From Verrucomicrobiia bacterium (GTDB lineage: Bacteria; Verrucomicrobiota; Verrucomicrobiia; JABWAM01), in the NCBI GenBank assembly GCA_013360985.1, contig JABWAM010000097.1, forward strand, positions 1 to 8,518: a DNA stretch of 8,518 bases. The letters are read 5' to 3'. Numbering within the stretch: the first letter of the stretch is position 1; every line of letters starts with the position of its first letter. The notes under the pieces were generated by a model. That model worked only from the letters and a program-made list of their open reading frames with translations, made no database searches and was not told the DNA's origin. Below are positions 1 through 5,191 of this stretch, piece after piece. Both the position numbers and the translations under genes were made by a program.

Positions 1-25
1 CCGTCACACCCTTCTTGTGAGGAGT

Positions 26-128
26 CTGGAATCTCGACACGACCCGCCCCTCCGATCCTCGATGGATGATGATGAAGGGAGATCTCTGAAAATGGAGCTT
101 ATCCGTGGATTTAGGTTCCGGGAAACCT
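26..128 (+). repeat. Left copy of a diverged two-copy repeat, in a small open frame upstream of nagA
   Basis: This stretch resembles 4056-4158. In the best part (65-112 here against 4104-4148 there), hand alignment with one 3-nt gap gives about 34 identical bases of 45. Read in the plus frame, both copies encode H-D, then D-D-(D/E)-E-G-R, then L-x-E-(L/M)-I-x-G-F. About six of eleven differences fall at third codon positions. The frame is open from base 2 to a TGA at 197-199, so it could be the tail of a gene starting left of the window and overlapping nagA by 10 nt. It is less GC-rich than its surroundings. I do not recognise the peptide. It may be a degraded mobile or intergenic repeat rather than a gene. 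Confidence 0.4.
113..128. promoter_or_regulatory. Imperfect palindrome AGGTTCCGGGAAACCT upstream of nagA
   Basis: The 16 bases pair end to end (A-T, G-C, G-C, T-A, T-A) with one mismatch before the centre. It lies 61 nt before the nagA start, a plausible operator position. Its right half, GGGAAACCT, is identical to the right arm of the larger inverted repeat at 5096-5131 ahead of the sugar isomerase. A role as a regulator site is inferred from position and symmetry only. Confidence 0.3.
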
Positions 129-189
129 TTGCCGGGCCTTCGAGGGTGGCGTCCGTCAAAGGAAAGCTTCGCTGGAGTTTCCACCGCGC

Positions 190-1386
190 ATGCCCTTGAA
201 TCCGCCCATCATGACCCATGACCGAAACGCCCGGAACGGCCACGTTCTGGCGCTGCATTGGCAAACCTGGCTTCCCGTCGAAATCGCTTGGTGCGACGGC
301 GCGATCGCCTCGATCGCCGCCGCCCGTCCCGACGCGCGCCCCGAATGCTGGATCGCCCCTTCGCTCTTCGACCTTCAGGTCAACGGCTACGGAGGAGTGG
401 ACTTCATGAAACCGGGGCTCACTGCCGACGAACTCCGTCGCGCCGCGCGGAGCTTGCGCCGGGACGGTTGCACCCGCTTCTTTCTGACGATGGTCACCGC
501 CGAATGGAGCGACCTCGTGACCCGCCTGCGTCATGCGAAGGCGCTCCGCGACGCGGATCCCGAACTGCGCGAGGCGATCGCCGGGTGGCATGTCGAAGGC
601 CCCTTCATCTCGGCGGAGCCCGGCTTCATCGGCGCGCATCCTCCGCAGCACGCCCGCGACCCCGAGCCGGCGAAAATCCGCGAGCTGCGCGAAGCCCTGG
701 GATCGGACCCTGTGCTGTTGACGCTCGCCCCCGAGCGCGCCGGCGCCCTGGAGGCGATCGCGCTTGCGCGCTCGCTCGGCATGACGGTCTTCGGCGGACA
801 CAGCAACGCGAGCGCGGCGCATCTCGACGCCGCCGCGGCAGCCGGACTCACCGGCTACACCCACCTCGGGAACGGTTGTCCCCAGACGCTCGACCGCCAC
901 GACAACATCCTCTGGCGCGTGCTGGAGCGCACGGGCCTCACGCCCTCCCTAATTCCGGACACCATCCACGTCAGCCCCGCCCTCTTCCGCGTAATGCACG
1001 CGGCGCGCGGCGCGCATCCCCTCGTGTACACCACGGATGCCATGTCCGCCGCCGGCGCTCCGCCCGGGCGATACACGCTCGGTCCGACGGTCCTCGAGGT
1101 CGGCCCCGACCAAATCGTGCGCCTGCCCGGCGCAACGAACTTCGCCGGCTCGGCGCTCACGCCTCTGCAGGGCGCGTTTCGCGCGGCGCGCATGCTGCGT
1201 CAGCCTTGGCAGGAGTGTTGGACGCGTTTTTCGATCGCCGCCGCGCGCGCGGTCGGTTGCCGCCATGAGCTTCGCGTCGGGACGCGCGCCGACTTCTGCC
1301 TGATCCACCCGACAGCCGATCCCTCCGGCGCCTCGCTGGAAATCTGTTTCGGAGGCGATCTGCGCGCGGCGGCGGATTGGGCGTAA
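190..1386 (+). CDS. nagA: N-acetylglucosamine-6-phosphate deacetylase (NagA family)
   Basis: Predicted cytosolic amidohydrolase that removes acetate from GlcNAc-6-phosphate to give glucosamine-6-phosphate, in amino-sugar catabolism and cell-wall recycling. The 398-residue product has the family signatures in order: DLQVNGYGG (61-69), HVEGPF with the metal-ligand Glu136, GGHSNA with His204, THLGNG with His225, substrate-region DTIHVSP (257-263), TTDAMSAAG with the presumed catalytic Asp283, and NFAGSALTP (317-325). Length is close to the usual 380-400. Start choice is uncertain: ATG 190 has only a distant GGAG (174-177), and ATG 211 (MTHDRN) has no Shine-Dalgarno. No glucosamine-6-phosphate deaminase lies in the window, so the next step is encoded elsewhere. 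The THLGNGCP wording differs from the THLYNAM of E. coli NagA and matches my memory of a PVC-type subgroup. The family call is firm; the exact substrate is slightly less so. Confidence 0.9.
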   Translation: MPLNPPIMTHDRNARNGHVLALHWQTWLPVEIAWCDGAIASIAAARPDARPECWIAPSLFDLQVNGYGGVDFMKPGLTADELRRAARSLRRDGCTRFFLTMVTAEWSDLVTRLRHAKALRDADPELREAIAGWHVEGPFISAEPGFIGAHPPQHARDPEPAKIRELREALGSDPVLLTLAPERAGALEAIALARSLGMTVFGGHSNASAAHLDAAAAAGLTGYTHLGNGCPQTLDRHDNILWRVLERTGLTPSLIPDTIHVSPALFRVMHAARGAHPLVYTTDAMSAAGAPPGRYTLGPTVLEVGPDQIVRLPGATNFAGSALTPLQGAFRAARMLRQPWQECWTRFSIAAARAVGCRHELRVGTRADFCLIHPTADPSGASLEICFGGDLRAAADWA

Positions 1387-1389
1387 ATC

Positions 1390-1404
1390 CGCGCGCGGCG
1401 CGCG
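1390..1404 (+). repeat. GC-only hairpin just after nagA
   Basis: CGCGCG (1390-1395), a 3-nt loop and CGCGCG (1399-1404) can form a 6-bp stem starting 3 nt after the nagA stop codon. It could slow or end transcription before the next promoter-like signal, but no U-run follows, so it is not a standard intrinsic terminator. Alternating CG runs also arise by chance in DNA this rich in G and C. Confidence 0.25.
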
Positions 1405-1411
1405 TTGAAGC

Positions 1412-1440
1412 TTGAAAGAGAACTCCCCTCCCGCTATGCG
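1412..1440 (+). promoter_or_regulatory. Promoter-like motif TTGAAA-17-TATGCG before the export lipoprotein
   Basis: TTGAAA (1412-1417) is separated by exactly 17 nt from TATGCG (1435-1440). The -35 is a 5/6 match to the sigma-70 consensus; the -10 is weak (3/6). The in-frame ATG at 1448 lies 7 nt past the -10, so a transcript begun here would be leaderless or nearly so. If real, the start at 1448 would be right and the one at 1436, inside the -10, wrong. Confidence 0.3.
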
Positions 1441-2056
1441 AATAGGAATGCGCAGGACCCTCAGCATTCTCGGAGTCGGCCTCCTTGTCGCGTTCCTTTG
1501 CGGCTGCGCCTCGACCAAAGAGCCGGCGCCGACTCGACGCAACCCGGACCTGTTGAAGCCGGGAGGCGGCGGCGTGGATTCCGAGGCCGCCATCCGCCAA
1601 GGCGACTCGATCTCGGTCCGCATCACCGGAATCGTTCCCGAGATCAATCAGGTCGAAGAGGTCAACGAGTTCGGCACGATTACCCTCCCATACATCAAGG
1701 AAGTGAAGGCCGAAGGACTGACGCCCGGCGTTCTGGCGAAGAAAATCGAGCGCGCCTACATGGATGGAGGCTACTTCAAGAAACTCAGCGTGAGCATCAT
1801 CCCCGGCCCGCGCGATCTCTACGTCCGAGGCGAGGTCCGCATCCCGGGTCGGGTGCCGTGGACGCCCGGCCTTACGGTCGTCAAGGCGATCTCCCTGGCG
1901 GGAGGATTCAGCGATTACGCCGACAAGACCAATGTGGAAGTCCGCCGCCGCGACAACATCATCAAGGTCAACTATAAGGATGCCGAGAAGGATCCGCTCC
2001 AGGATATCGAGGTGTATCCGCGCGACGACGTGAAGGTGGGCCGGACCCTCTTCTGA
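1436..2056 (+). CDS. Polysaccharide biosynthesis/export lipoprotein (Wza/OPX type, single SLBB domain)
   Basis: Outer-membrane polysaccharide-export family protein, thought to form or gate the exit channel for capsule or exopolysaccharide. From ATG 1436 it is 206 residues. It has a charged start (MRIGMRR), a hydrophobic core and a lipobox ending LCGC, with Cys24 the likely lipidated residue. A Poly_export-type domain covers about 54-122 (QGDSISVRI, GTITLPYI) and one SLBB domain about 127-180 (LYVRGEVRIPGRV, ISLAGGFSDYA). It is much shorter than Wza (about 380 residues) and lacks the second SLBB and the C-terminal membrane helix region. It ends naturally in VGRTLF, so it is not visibly truncated. 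Alternative starts are TTG 1412 and ATG 1448; 1448 also gives a good signal peptide and has AGGA only 1 nt upstream. It lies 21 nt before the ligase/polymerase gene, so the two are probably co-transcribed. Confidence 0.85.
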   Translation: MRIGMRRTLSILGVGLLVAFLCGCASTKEPAPTRRNPDLLKPGGGGVDSEAAIRQGDSISVRITGIVPEINQVEEVNEFGTITLPYIKEVKAEGLTPGVLAKKIERAYMDGGYFKKLSVSIIPGPRDLYVRGEVRIPGRVPWTPGLTVVKAISLAGGFSDYADKTNVEVRRRDNIIKVNYKDAEKDPLQDIEVYPRDDVKVGRTLF

Positions 2057-2077
2057 CCCTCCCAAGGGCGCACGCGC

Positions 2078-3919
2078 ATGGAGAAGGTTCTCAGCGGAGC
2101 CGCCGCGACGCTGCTCTGCGGCGCGATGGCGTTCGCGATCGTGTTCTTCGGCGCGGTGCACGCCTGGTTCGCCGCGCCGATCTGGGCGGGCGGCCTCCTG
2201 ATCTTCGCCTTTCTCGCGATCGCCATGGTTACCGGCCAAGGCTTCGCACGCGCGCGATGGGTGGACGCCGCGGCGTGGATCGTTCTGTTCGTCGTGCTCC
2301 TCGGCTGGCTCCGCTCGCCCAACGAAAGCCAGAGCCGCCTCGAAGCGCTCAACGCGGTCGCGTGCGGCGCCGCTTACTTCGCGGCGCGTTTCCTCCTGCA
2401 TCGCAGTTGGCATCTCCAGGCGATCTGCGCCGTTCTCCTTGTGTGCGCGGTCGGCGCGTCGCTCTACGCGATCTACCAGCATTACGCGGAGGTCAAGATG
2501 GTGTTGTGGCGGCCGCAGGTCTATCTCGGACGCAGCAGCGGCACCTGGATCTGCCCAAACCACTTCGCGGGGATGCTCGCGCTCGCGATGCCTTTGGCGT
2601 TCAGCCTTCTGCTCTGGAGCCATCTCTATCCCGCGTGGCGCCTCCTGATCGCCTACGGTCTTCTCGTCATGGCGGGCGGGCTGGTGTTTTCCTATTCGCG
2701 CGGCGGACAAGTTGCCACGGCTGTCGGCCTCGCGGTCAGCCTCTGGCTCGGCATCCGCCGCAAGGGATTGGCCACCTTCCTCGTCTTGCTCGGGTTGGCC
2801 CTCTGCGGCCTCGGCGTCTACTTCTACATCCAGGAAAACGTTCCGGAGCAGATGTCGCGCTACGCGACCCCGACGGACATCAGCGTGCGCATCAAGATGT
2901 GGGTCAGCGCCTGGAAGATTTTTCTCGATCATCCGATCTTCGGCGTCGGCCCGATGATGTTCGATGGGTGGCATGGGAACCATCGCGAAGGCCTGATCAG
3001 CCGCGCTGTCTACGCGCACAACGATTATCTGCATCTCCTCGCCGATTACGGCCTCGTCGGCGGAGGCGCCGTGGCGATCTTCCTCGCTTTGCTGTTTCAC
3101 CGCTTCCTCCAAGGCGGACGCAAATTCGATCTCTTGATCAGCCTCCGGCATCCGCACGGAGAAATCCTCTCCCATCGCACCGCCTTGCACCGCGCGATCT
3201 TTATCGGCCTTTTCGGAGGATGCGCGGGCGTGCTCGTCCATCTCCTCATTGACTTCGATCTGCACCTCCTGGCCAACGCCCTTGCGTTCTCCGTGATGAT
3301 GGGCTTTGCCGTCTCTCTGAGCGTCGACGCGACCGAATGGGACGCCCATTCGACAGTTTGGCCGGTCTGGGTGCGCGCCCCGATTGGCATTCTCCTGCTC
3401 GCCGGCGCCGTCGGGATCGCCCCCAAGATCGTCCGCACCGCCTACAGCGAACTCTGGCGAGACCGCGCCGTTCGGGCCGACAAGGCCCTCGACTGGCCTT
3501 CGGCGGAAGTGGCTTTTCGCCGTGCGCTTGCCGCGGATCCGCGCAACGCGCAAGCCCTCGGAGATTATACCGAATATCTTTACCGCCGCATCCAACTCAA
3601 CGTCCTCCAACGGGAAAAATGGAGCGCTCTCTTTTTCGAGGCGTGCGAACGCGCCCTCGCGGCGAACCCGATCAACCAGAACGCGCGCGTGCGGCGCGGC
3701 GAAGTGCGCGACCTGCTCGGGCGATTCGACGAGGCGGAAGCCGATTTCCTCGCCGCGCTGCGTTTCGATCCCGACAACCCCTTCTTCCACAACCGCATCG
3801 GCCTCCACTATCAGCGCAGGGGCATGGCGGACAAGGCGCGCGCCCACTTCCAGCGCGTCCTCGAACTCCACGGCGACGACGTCGCGCGAGAAAACCTCAA
3901 GGTCCTCAAGCCTCTCTGA
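2078..3919 (+). CDS. O-antigen ligase/polymerase family membrane protein with C-terminal TPR-like region
   Basis: Predicted inner-membrane glycan polymerase or ligase (Wzy/WaaL superfamily), joining lipid-linked sugar units on the periplasmic face. The 613-residue product has about a dozen hydrophobic segments between residues 12 and 450. Family hallmarks are GTWICPNHFAGM (155-166), FSYSRGGQ (204-211) and a large loop around 252-322 carrying HPIFGVGP (285-292) and AHNDYLHLLADYG (313-325). From about 460 the protein is soluble and helical, with TPR-like units near 474-497, 532-565 and 566-600 (for example the RRALAADPRN and LRFDPDNPFFHNRIG turns). The start is supported by AAGGGCG (2064-2070), 7 nt ahead. 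Its place right after the export lipoprotein favours exopolysaccharide polymerase, but ligase cannot be excluded. No Wzx flippase or Wzc-type co-polymerase is in the window. Confidence 0.82.
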   Translation: MEKVLSGAAATLLCGAMAFAIVFFGAVHAWFAAPIWAGGLLIFAFLAIAMVTGQGFARARWVDAAAWIVLFVVLLGWLRSPNESQSRLEALNAVACGAAYFAARFLLHRSWHLQAICAVLLVCAVGASLYAIYQHYAEVKMVLWRPQVYLGRSSGTWICPNHFAGMLALAMPLAFSLLLWSHLYPAWRLLIAYGLLVMAGGLVFSYSRGGQVATAVGLAVSLWLGIRRKGLATFLVLLGLALCGLGVYFYIQENVPEQMSRYATPTDISVRIKMWVSAWKIFLDHPIFGVGPMMFDGWHGNHREGLISRAVYAHNDYLHLLADYGLVGGGAVAIFLALLFHRFLQGGRKFDLLISLRHPHGEILSHRTALHRAIFIGLFGGCAGVLVHLLIDFDLHLLANALAFSVMMGFAVSLSVDATEWDAHSTVWPVWVRAPIGILLLAGAVGIAPKIVRTAYSELWRDRAVRADKALDWPSAEVAFRRALAADPRNAQALGDYTEYLYRRIQLNVLQREKWSALFFEACERALAANPINQNARVRRGEVRDLLGRFDEAEADFLAALRFDPDNPFFHNRIGLHYQRRGMADKARAHFQRVLELHGDDVARENLKVLKPL

Positions 3920-3954
3920 CCCTTTTCCGCCCACGCCAGCGGCGCCCCCCTCAA

Positions 3955-3969
3955 CCGCGCAAGGCGCGG
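3955..3969. repeat. Small hairpin CCGCGC-AAG-GCGCGG in the convergent intergenic gap
   Basis: A perfect 6-bp stem with a 3-nt loop, 35 nt after the ligase/polymerase stop codon. No U-run follows, so a terminator role is only possible. I see no gene in the 241-nt gap 3920-4160 that contains it. Confidence 0.25.
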
Positions 3970-4037
3970 GGGATCCCATCCTCGACCGAGGAACACGCGA
4001 CGCCCCCGCAACAGTTTGGGCTTTAACCGCTGGAATG

Positions 4038-4061
4038 GCGCCGACGGCCGAGCCGTCGCGC
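4038..4061. repeat. Bulged 9-bp hairpin between convergent genes
   Basis: GCG plus CGACGG pairs with CCGTCG plus CGC around the loop CCGAG, with C4041 bulged. It lies between the two gene ends at 3919 and 4161, so it could act as a transcription barrier in either direction, though no T-run flanks it. It sits directly left of the second copy of the diverged repeat and may be that element's border. Confidence 0.3.
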
Positions 4062-4158
4062 AGAATCCGGTTCCACGACATTCCTCATCCCTGGGCCACG
4101 GGGGACGACGAGGAAGGGCGCTTTCTGACGGAGATGATCTGTGGCTTTGGGATCTCCC
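4056..4158 (+). repeat. Right copy of the diverged two-copy repeat, abutting the prenyl synthase stop
   Basis: Partner of 26-128. In the plus frame it opens with an ATG at 4035 and reads RFHDIPHPW, then DDEEGRFL, then ICGFG. The frame has no stop and runs on, antisense, into the prenyl synthase gene, so an independent gene is doubtful. The similarity ends within a few bases of the synthase stop codon (4161-4163). In both copies the conserved GF codons are followed by a short symmetrical word: GGGATCTCCC here, AGGTTCCGGGAAACCT in the left copy. Confidence 0.4.
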
Positions 4159-4160
4159 GC

Positions 4161-5048
4161 CTACTTCTGGCGGTTCAAGAGATGATCCGCCAACTCGCGC
4201 AGGCGCGCGCCGCGCGTCCCGAAGGGACGCAGCGCGCGGACGGCGCCGGCGGTGAACCGGCGCGCCTCCGCTTCCGCGCGCTTCATCCCGAAGACGGAGG
4301 GATAGGTCGCCTTGCCCGCCTTGGCGTCCTTGCCGGCGGTCTTGCCGAGTTCCGCCGAGGTCTTCGTCGCGTCGAGGATGTCGTCGATGACCTGAAAGGC
4401 CATGCCGAGATTGGCGCCGAAACGTCCGAGGGCGCGCAGCGCGGCGGGCGTCGCGTTCGCGCTCATCGCGCCGAGGCGAATCGCGCCGGCGAGCAGGGCG
4501 GAGGTTTTCCTCTCATGAATCCAGCGGAGTTGGGCGCGCGTGGCGCGCCGTCCTTCGCCTTCGAGGTCGGCCACCTGCCCGCCGACCAGGAAGAGGCTGC
4601 CCGATCTCACCGCGAGTTCGCGCACCATGTCGGCGCCCGCATAACGGCGCGAAGGCTTCGCGCGCGCCGCCATTTCGAAGGCCGCCGTGAGGAGCGCATC
4701 CCCCGCGAGGACCGCAATTCCCTCGCCGAACACCTTGTGCGACGTGGGGCGTCCCCGCCGAAAATCGTCGTCATCCATGCAGGGAAGATCGTCGTGGATG
4801 AGCGAGTAGGTGTGGATGCACTCCACGGCGCACGCGAGCGGCAGCGCGTTCTCTTCGCGTCCTCCGCAGGCCTCCGCCGCAGCGAGGCAAAGCACGGGCC
4901 GCAGCCGTTTGCCGCCCGCGAACAGGCTGTAGCGCATCGCCTTGTGGATCGTCACCGGCTTGACGCGGGCCTTCGGCAAAAAACGGTCCAACGCGGCATC
5001 CACACGGCGGCAACGGGAAGCGATGTAGGCGTCGAGAGGTTCGCGCAT
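4161..5048 (-). CDS. ispA: Short-chain polyprenyl diphosphate synthase, probably farnesyl diphosphate synthase
   Basis: Cytosolic trans-isoprenyl synthase that condenses isopentenyl diphosphate with allylic diphosphates, supplying precursors for undecaprenyl phosphate, quinones and other terpenoids. The 295-residue product has GGKRLRP (45-51), the first Asp-rich motif DDLPCMDDDD (86-95), GQVADLEGE (157-165), the KT pair (181-182), the second Asp-rich motif DDILD (222-226) with Gln219 before it, and the GKDAKAGKATYP segment (239-250). The length is that of bacterial IspA. Tyr81, five residues before the first motif, is the bulky type that usually stops growth at C15; geranylgeranyl synthase is the alternative. 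The start is strong: AGGAG (5058-5054 on the minus strand) lies 5 nt upstream of the ATG. The gene is convergent with the ligase/polymerase and divergent from the isomerase. It stands alone; no dxs or xseB flanks it here. Confidence 0.92.
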   Translation of the reverse strand: MREPLDAYIASRCRRVDAALDRFLPKARVKPVTIHKAMRYSLFAGGKRLRPVLCLAAAEACGGREENALPLACAVECIHTYSLIHDDLPCMDDDDFRRGRPTSHKVFGEGIAVLAGDALLTAAFEMAARAKPSRRYAGADMVRELAVRSGSLFLVGGQVADLEGEGRRATRAQLRWIHERKTSALLAGAIRLGAMSANATPAALRALGRFGANLGMAFQVIDDILDATKTSAELGKTAGKDAKAGKATYPSVFGMKRAEAEARRFTAGAVRALRPFGTRGARLRELADHLLNRQK

Positions 5049-5053
5049 GGCGA

Positions 5054-5058
5054 CTCCT
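5054..5058 (-). promoter_or_regulatory. Shine-Dalgarno AGGAG of the prenyl synthase gene
   Basis: AGGAG on the minus strand with a 5-nt spacer to the ATG whose first base is 5048. It is the clearest ribosome binding site in the window and fixes that start. It overlaps the -10-like word TATCAG (5062-5057) by two bases, so the two signals cannot both work as drawn. Confidence 0.6.
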
Positions 5059-5085
5059 GATACACCGCGCGTGCGAGCGCCTCAA
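5057..5085 (-). promoter_or_regulatory. Promoter-like motif TTGAGG-17-TATCAG facing the prenyl synthase
   Basis: On the minus strand, TTGAGG (5085-5080) and TATCAG (5062-5057) are 17 nt apart, each matching sigma-70 consensus at 4 of 6 positions. The -10 ends 8 nt before the ATG. A transcript from here would lose the AGGAG ribosome site, so a promoter further upstream is at least as likely. Confidence 0.22.
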
Positions 5086-5095
5086 GCCTTTAGCC

Positions 5096-5131
5096 CGCAG
5101 GTTTCCCAACTTTCCCGTGGGGAAACCTGCG
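5096..5131. repeat. Perfect 12-bp inverted repeat in the divergent intergenic region
   Basis: CGCAGGTTTCCC (5096-5107) and GGGAAACCTGCG (5120-5131) are exact reverse complements around a 12-nt spacer. The spacer contains TTTCCC (5111-5116), which can pair instead with GGGAAA (5120-5125) over a 3-nt loop, so two exclusive hairpins are possible. It lies midway between divergent genes, so it is not a gene-end terminator. A dispersed REP-like element, an operator for the deoxysugar genes or a structured leader are the options. The arm word GGGAAACCT recurs at 120-128 before nagA. Confidence 0.75.
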
Positions 5132-5156
5132 TCCCATCCTCCCGCCTCTTTTCCCC

Positions 5157-5185
5157 TTGAGGCGTATTCGCCGGGCTCCTAGAAA
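5157..5185 (+). promoter_or_regulatory. Promoter-like motif TTGAGG-17-TAGAAA before the isomerase
   Basis: TTGAGG (5157-5162), a 17-nt spacer and TAGAAA (5180-5185), each a 4/6 match to sigma-70 consensus. The isomerase ATG begins 6 nt after the -10, where transcription would normally start, so the mRNA would be leaderless. This fits the absence of a Shine-Dalgarno before that gene. The divergent motif on the other strand uses the same -35 word and spacer. Confidence 0.33.
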
Positions 5186-5191
5186 CGCCTG

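Noticed and set aside
4..900. A 298-codon minus-strand open frame opposite nagA.
   Set aside because: It lies antisense to the catalytic half of a clear NagA, with Arg/Gly/Ala-rich shadow composition.
1157..4081. A 974-codon open frame on the minus strand opposite nagA, the export lipoprotein and the ligase/polymerase.
   Set aside because: It is a GC-rich shadow: its product is low-complexity Arg/Glu/Ala/Asp sequence with no family motif, and the opposite strand carries three clear genes.
3384..5060. A 558-codon plus-strand open frame spanning the ligase/polymerase tail, the gap and the whole prenyl synthase in antisense.
   Set aside because: It overlaps two well-supported genes out of frame. 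Only its short piece around 4056-4158 shows similarity to another site, reported as a repeat.
5096..5131. The strong hairpin as an intrinsic terminator.
   Set aside because: It lies upstream of both flanking genes, which diverge from it, and no T-run follows on either side.
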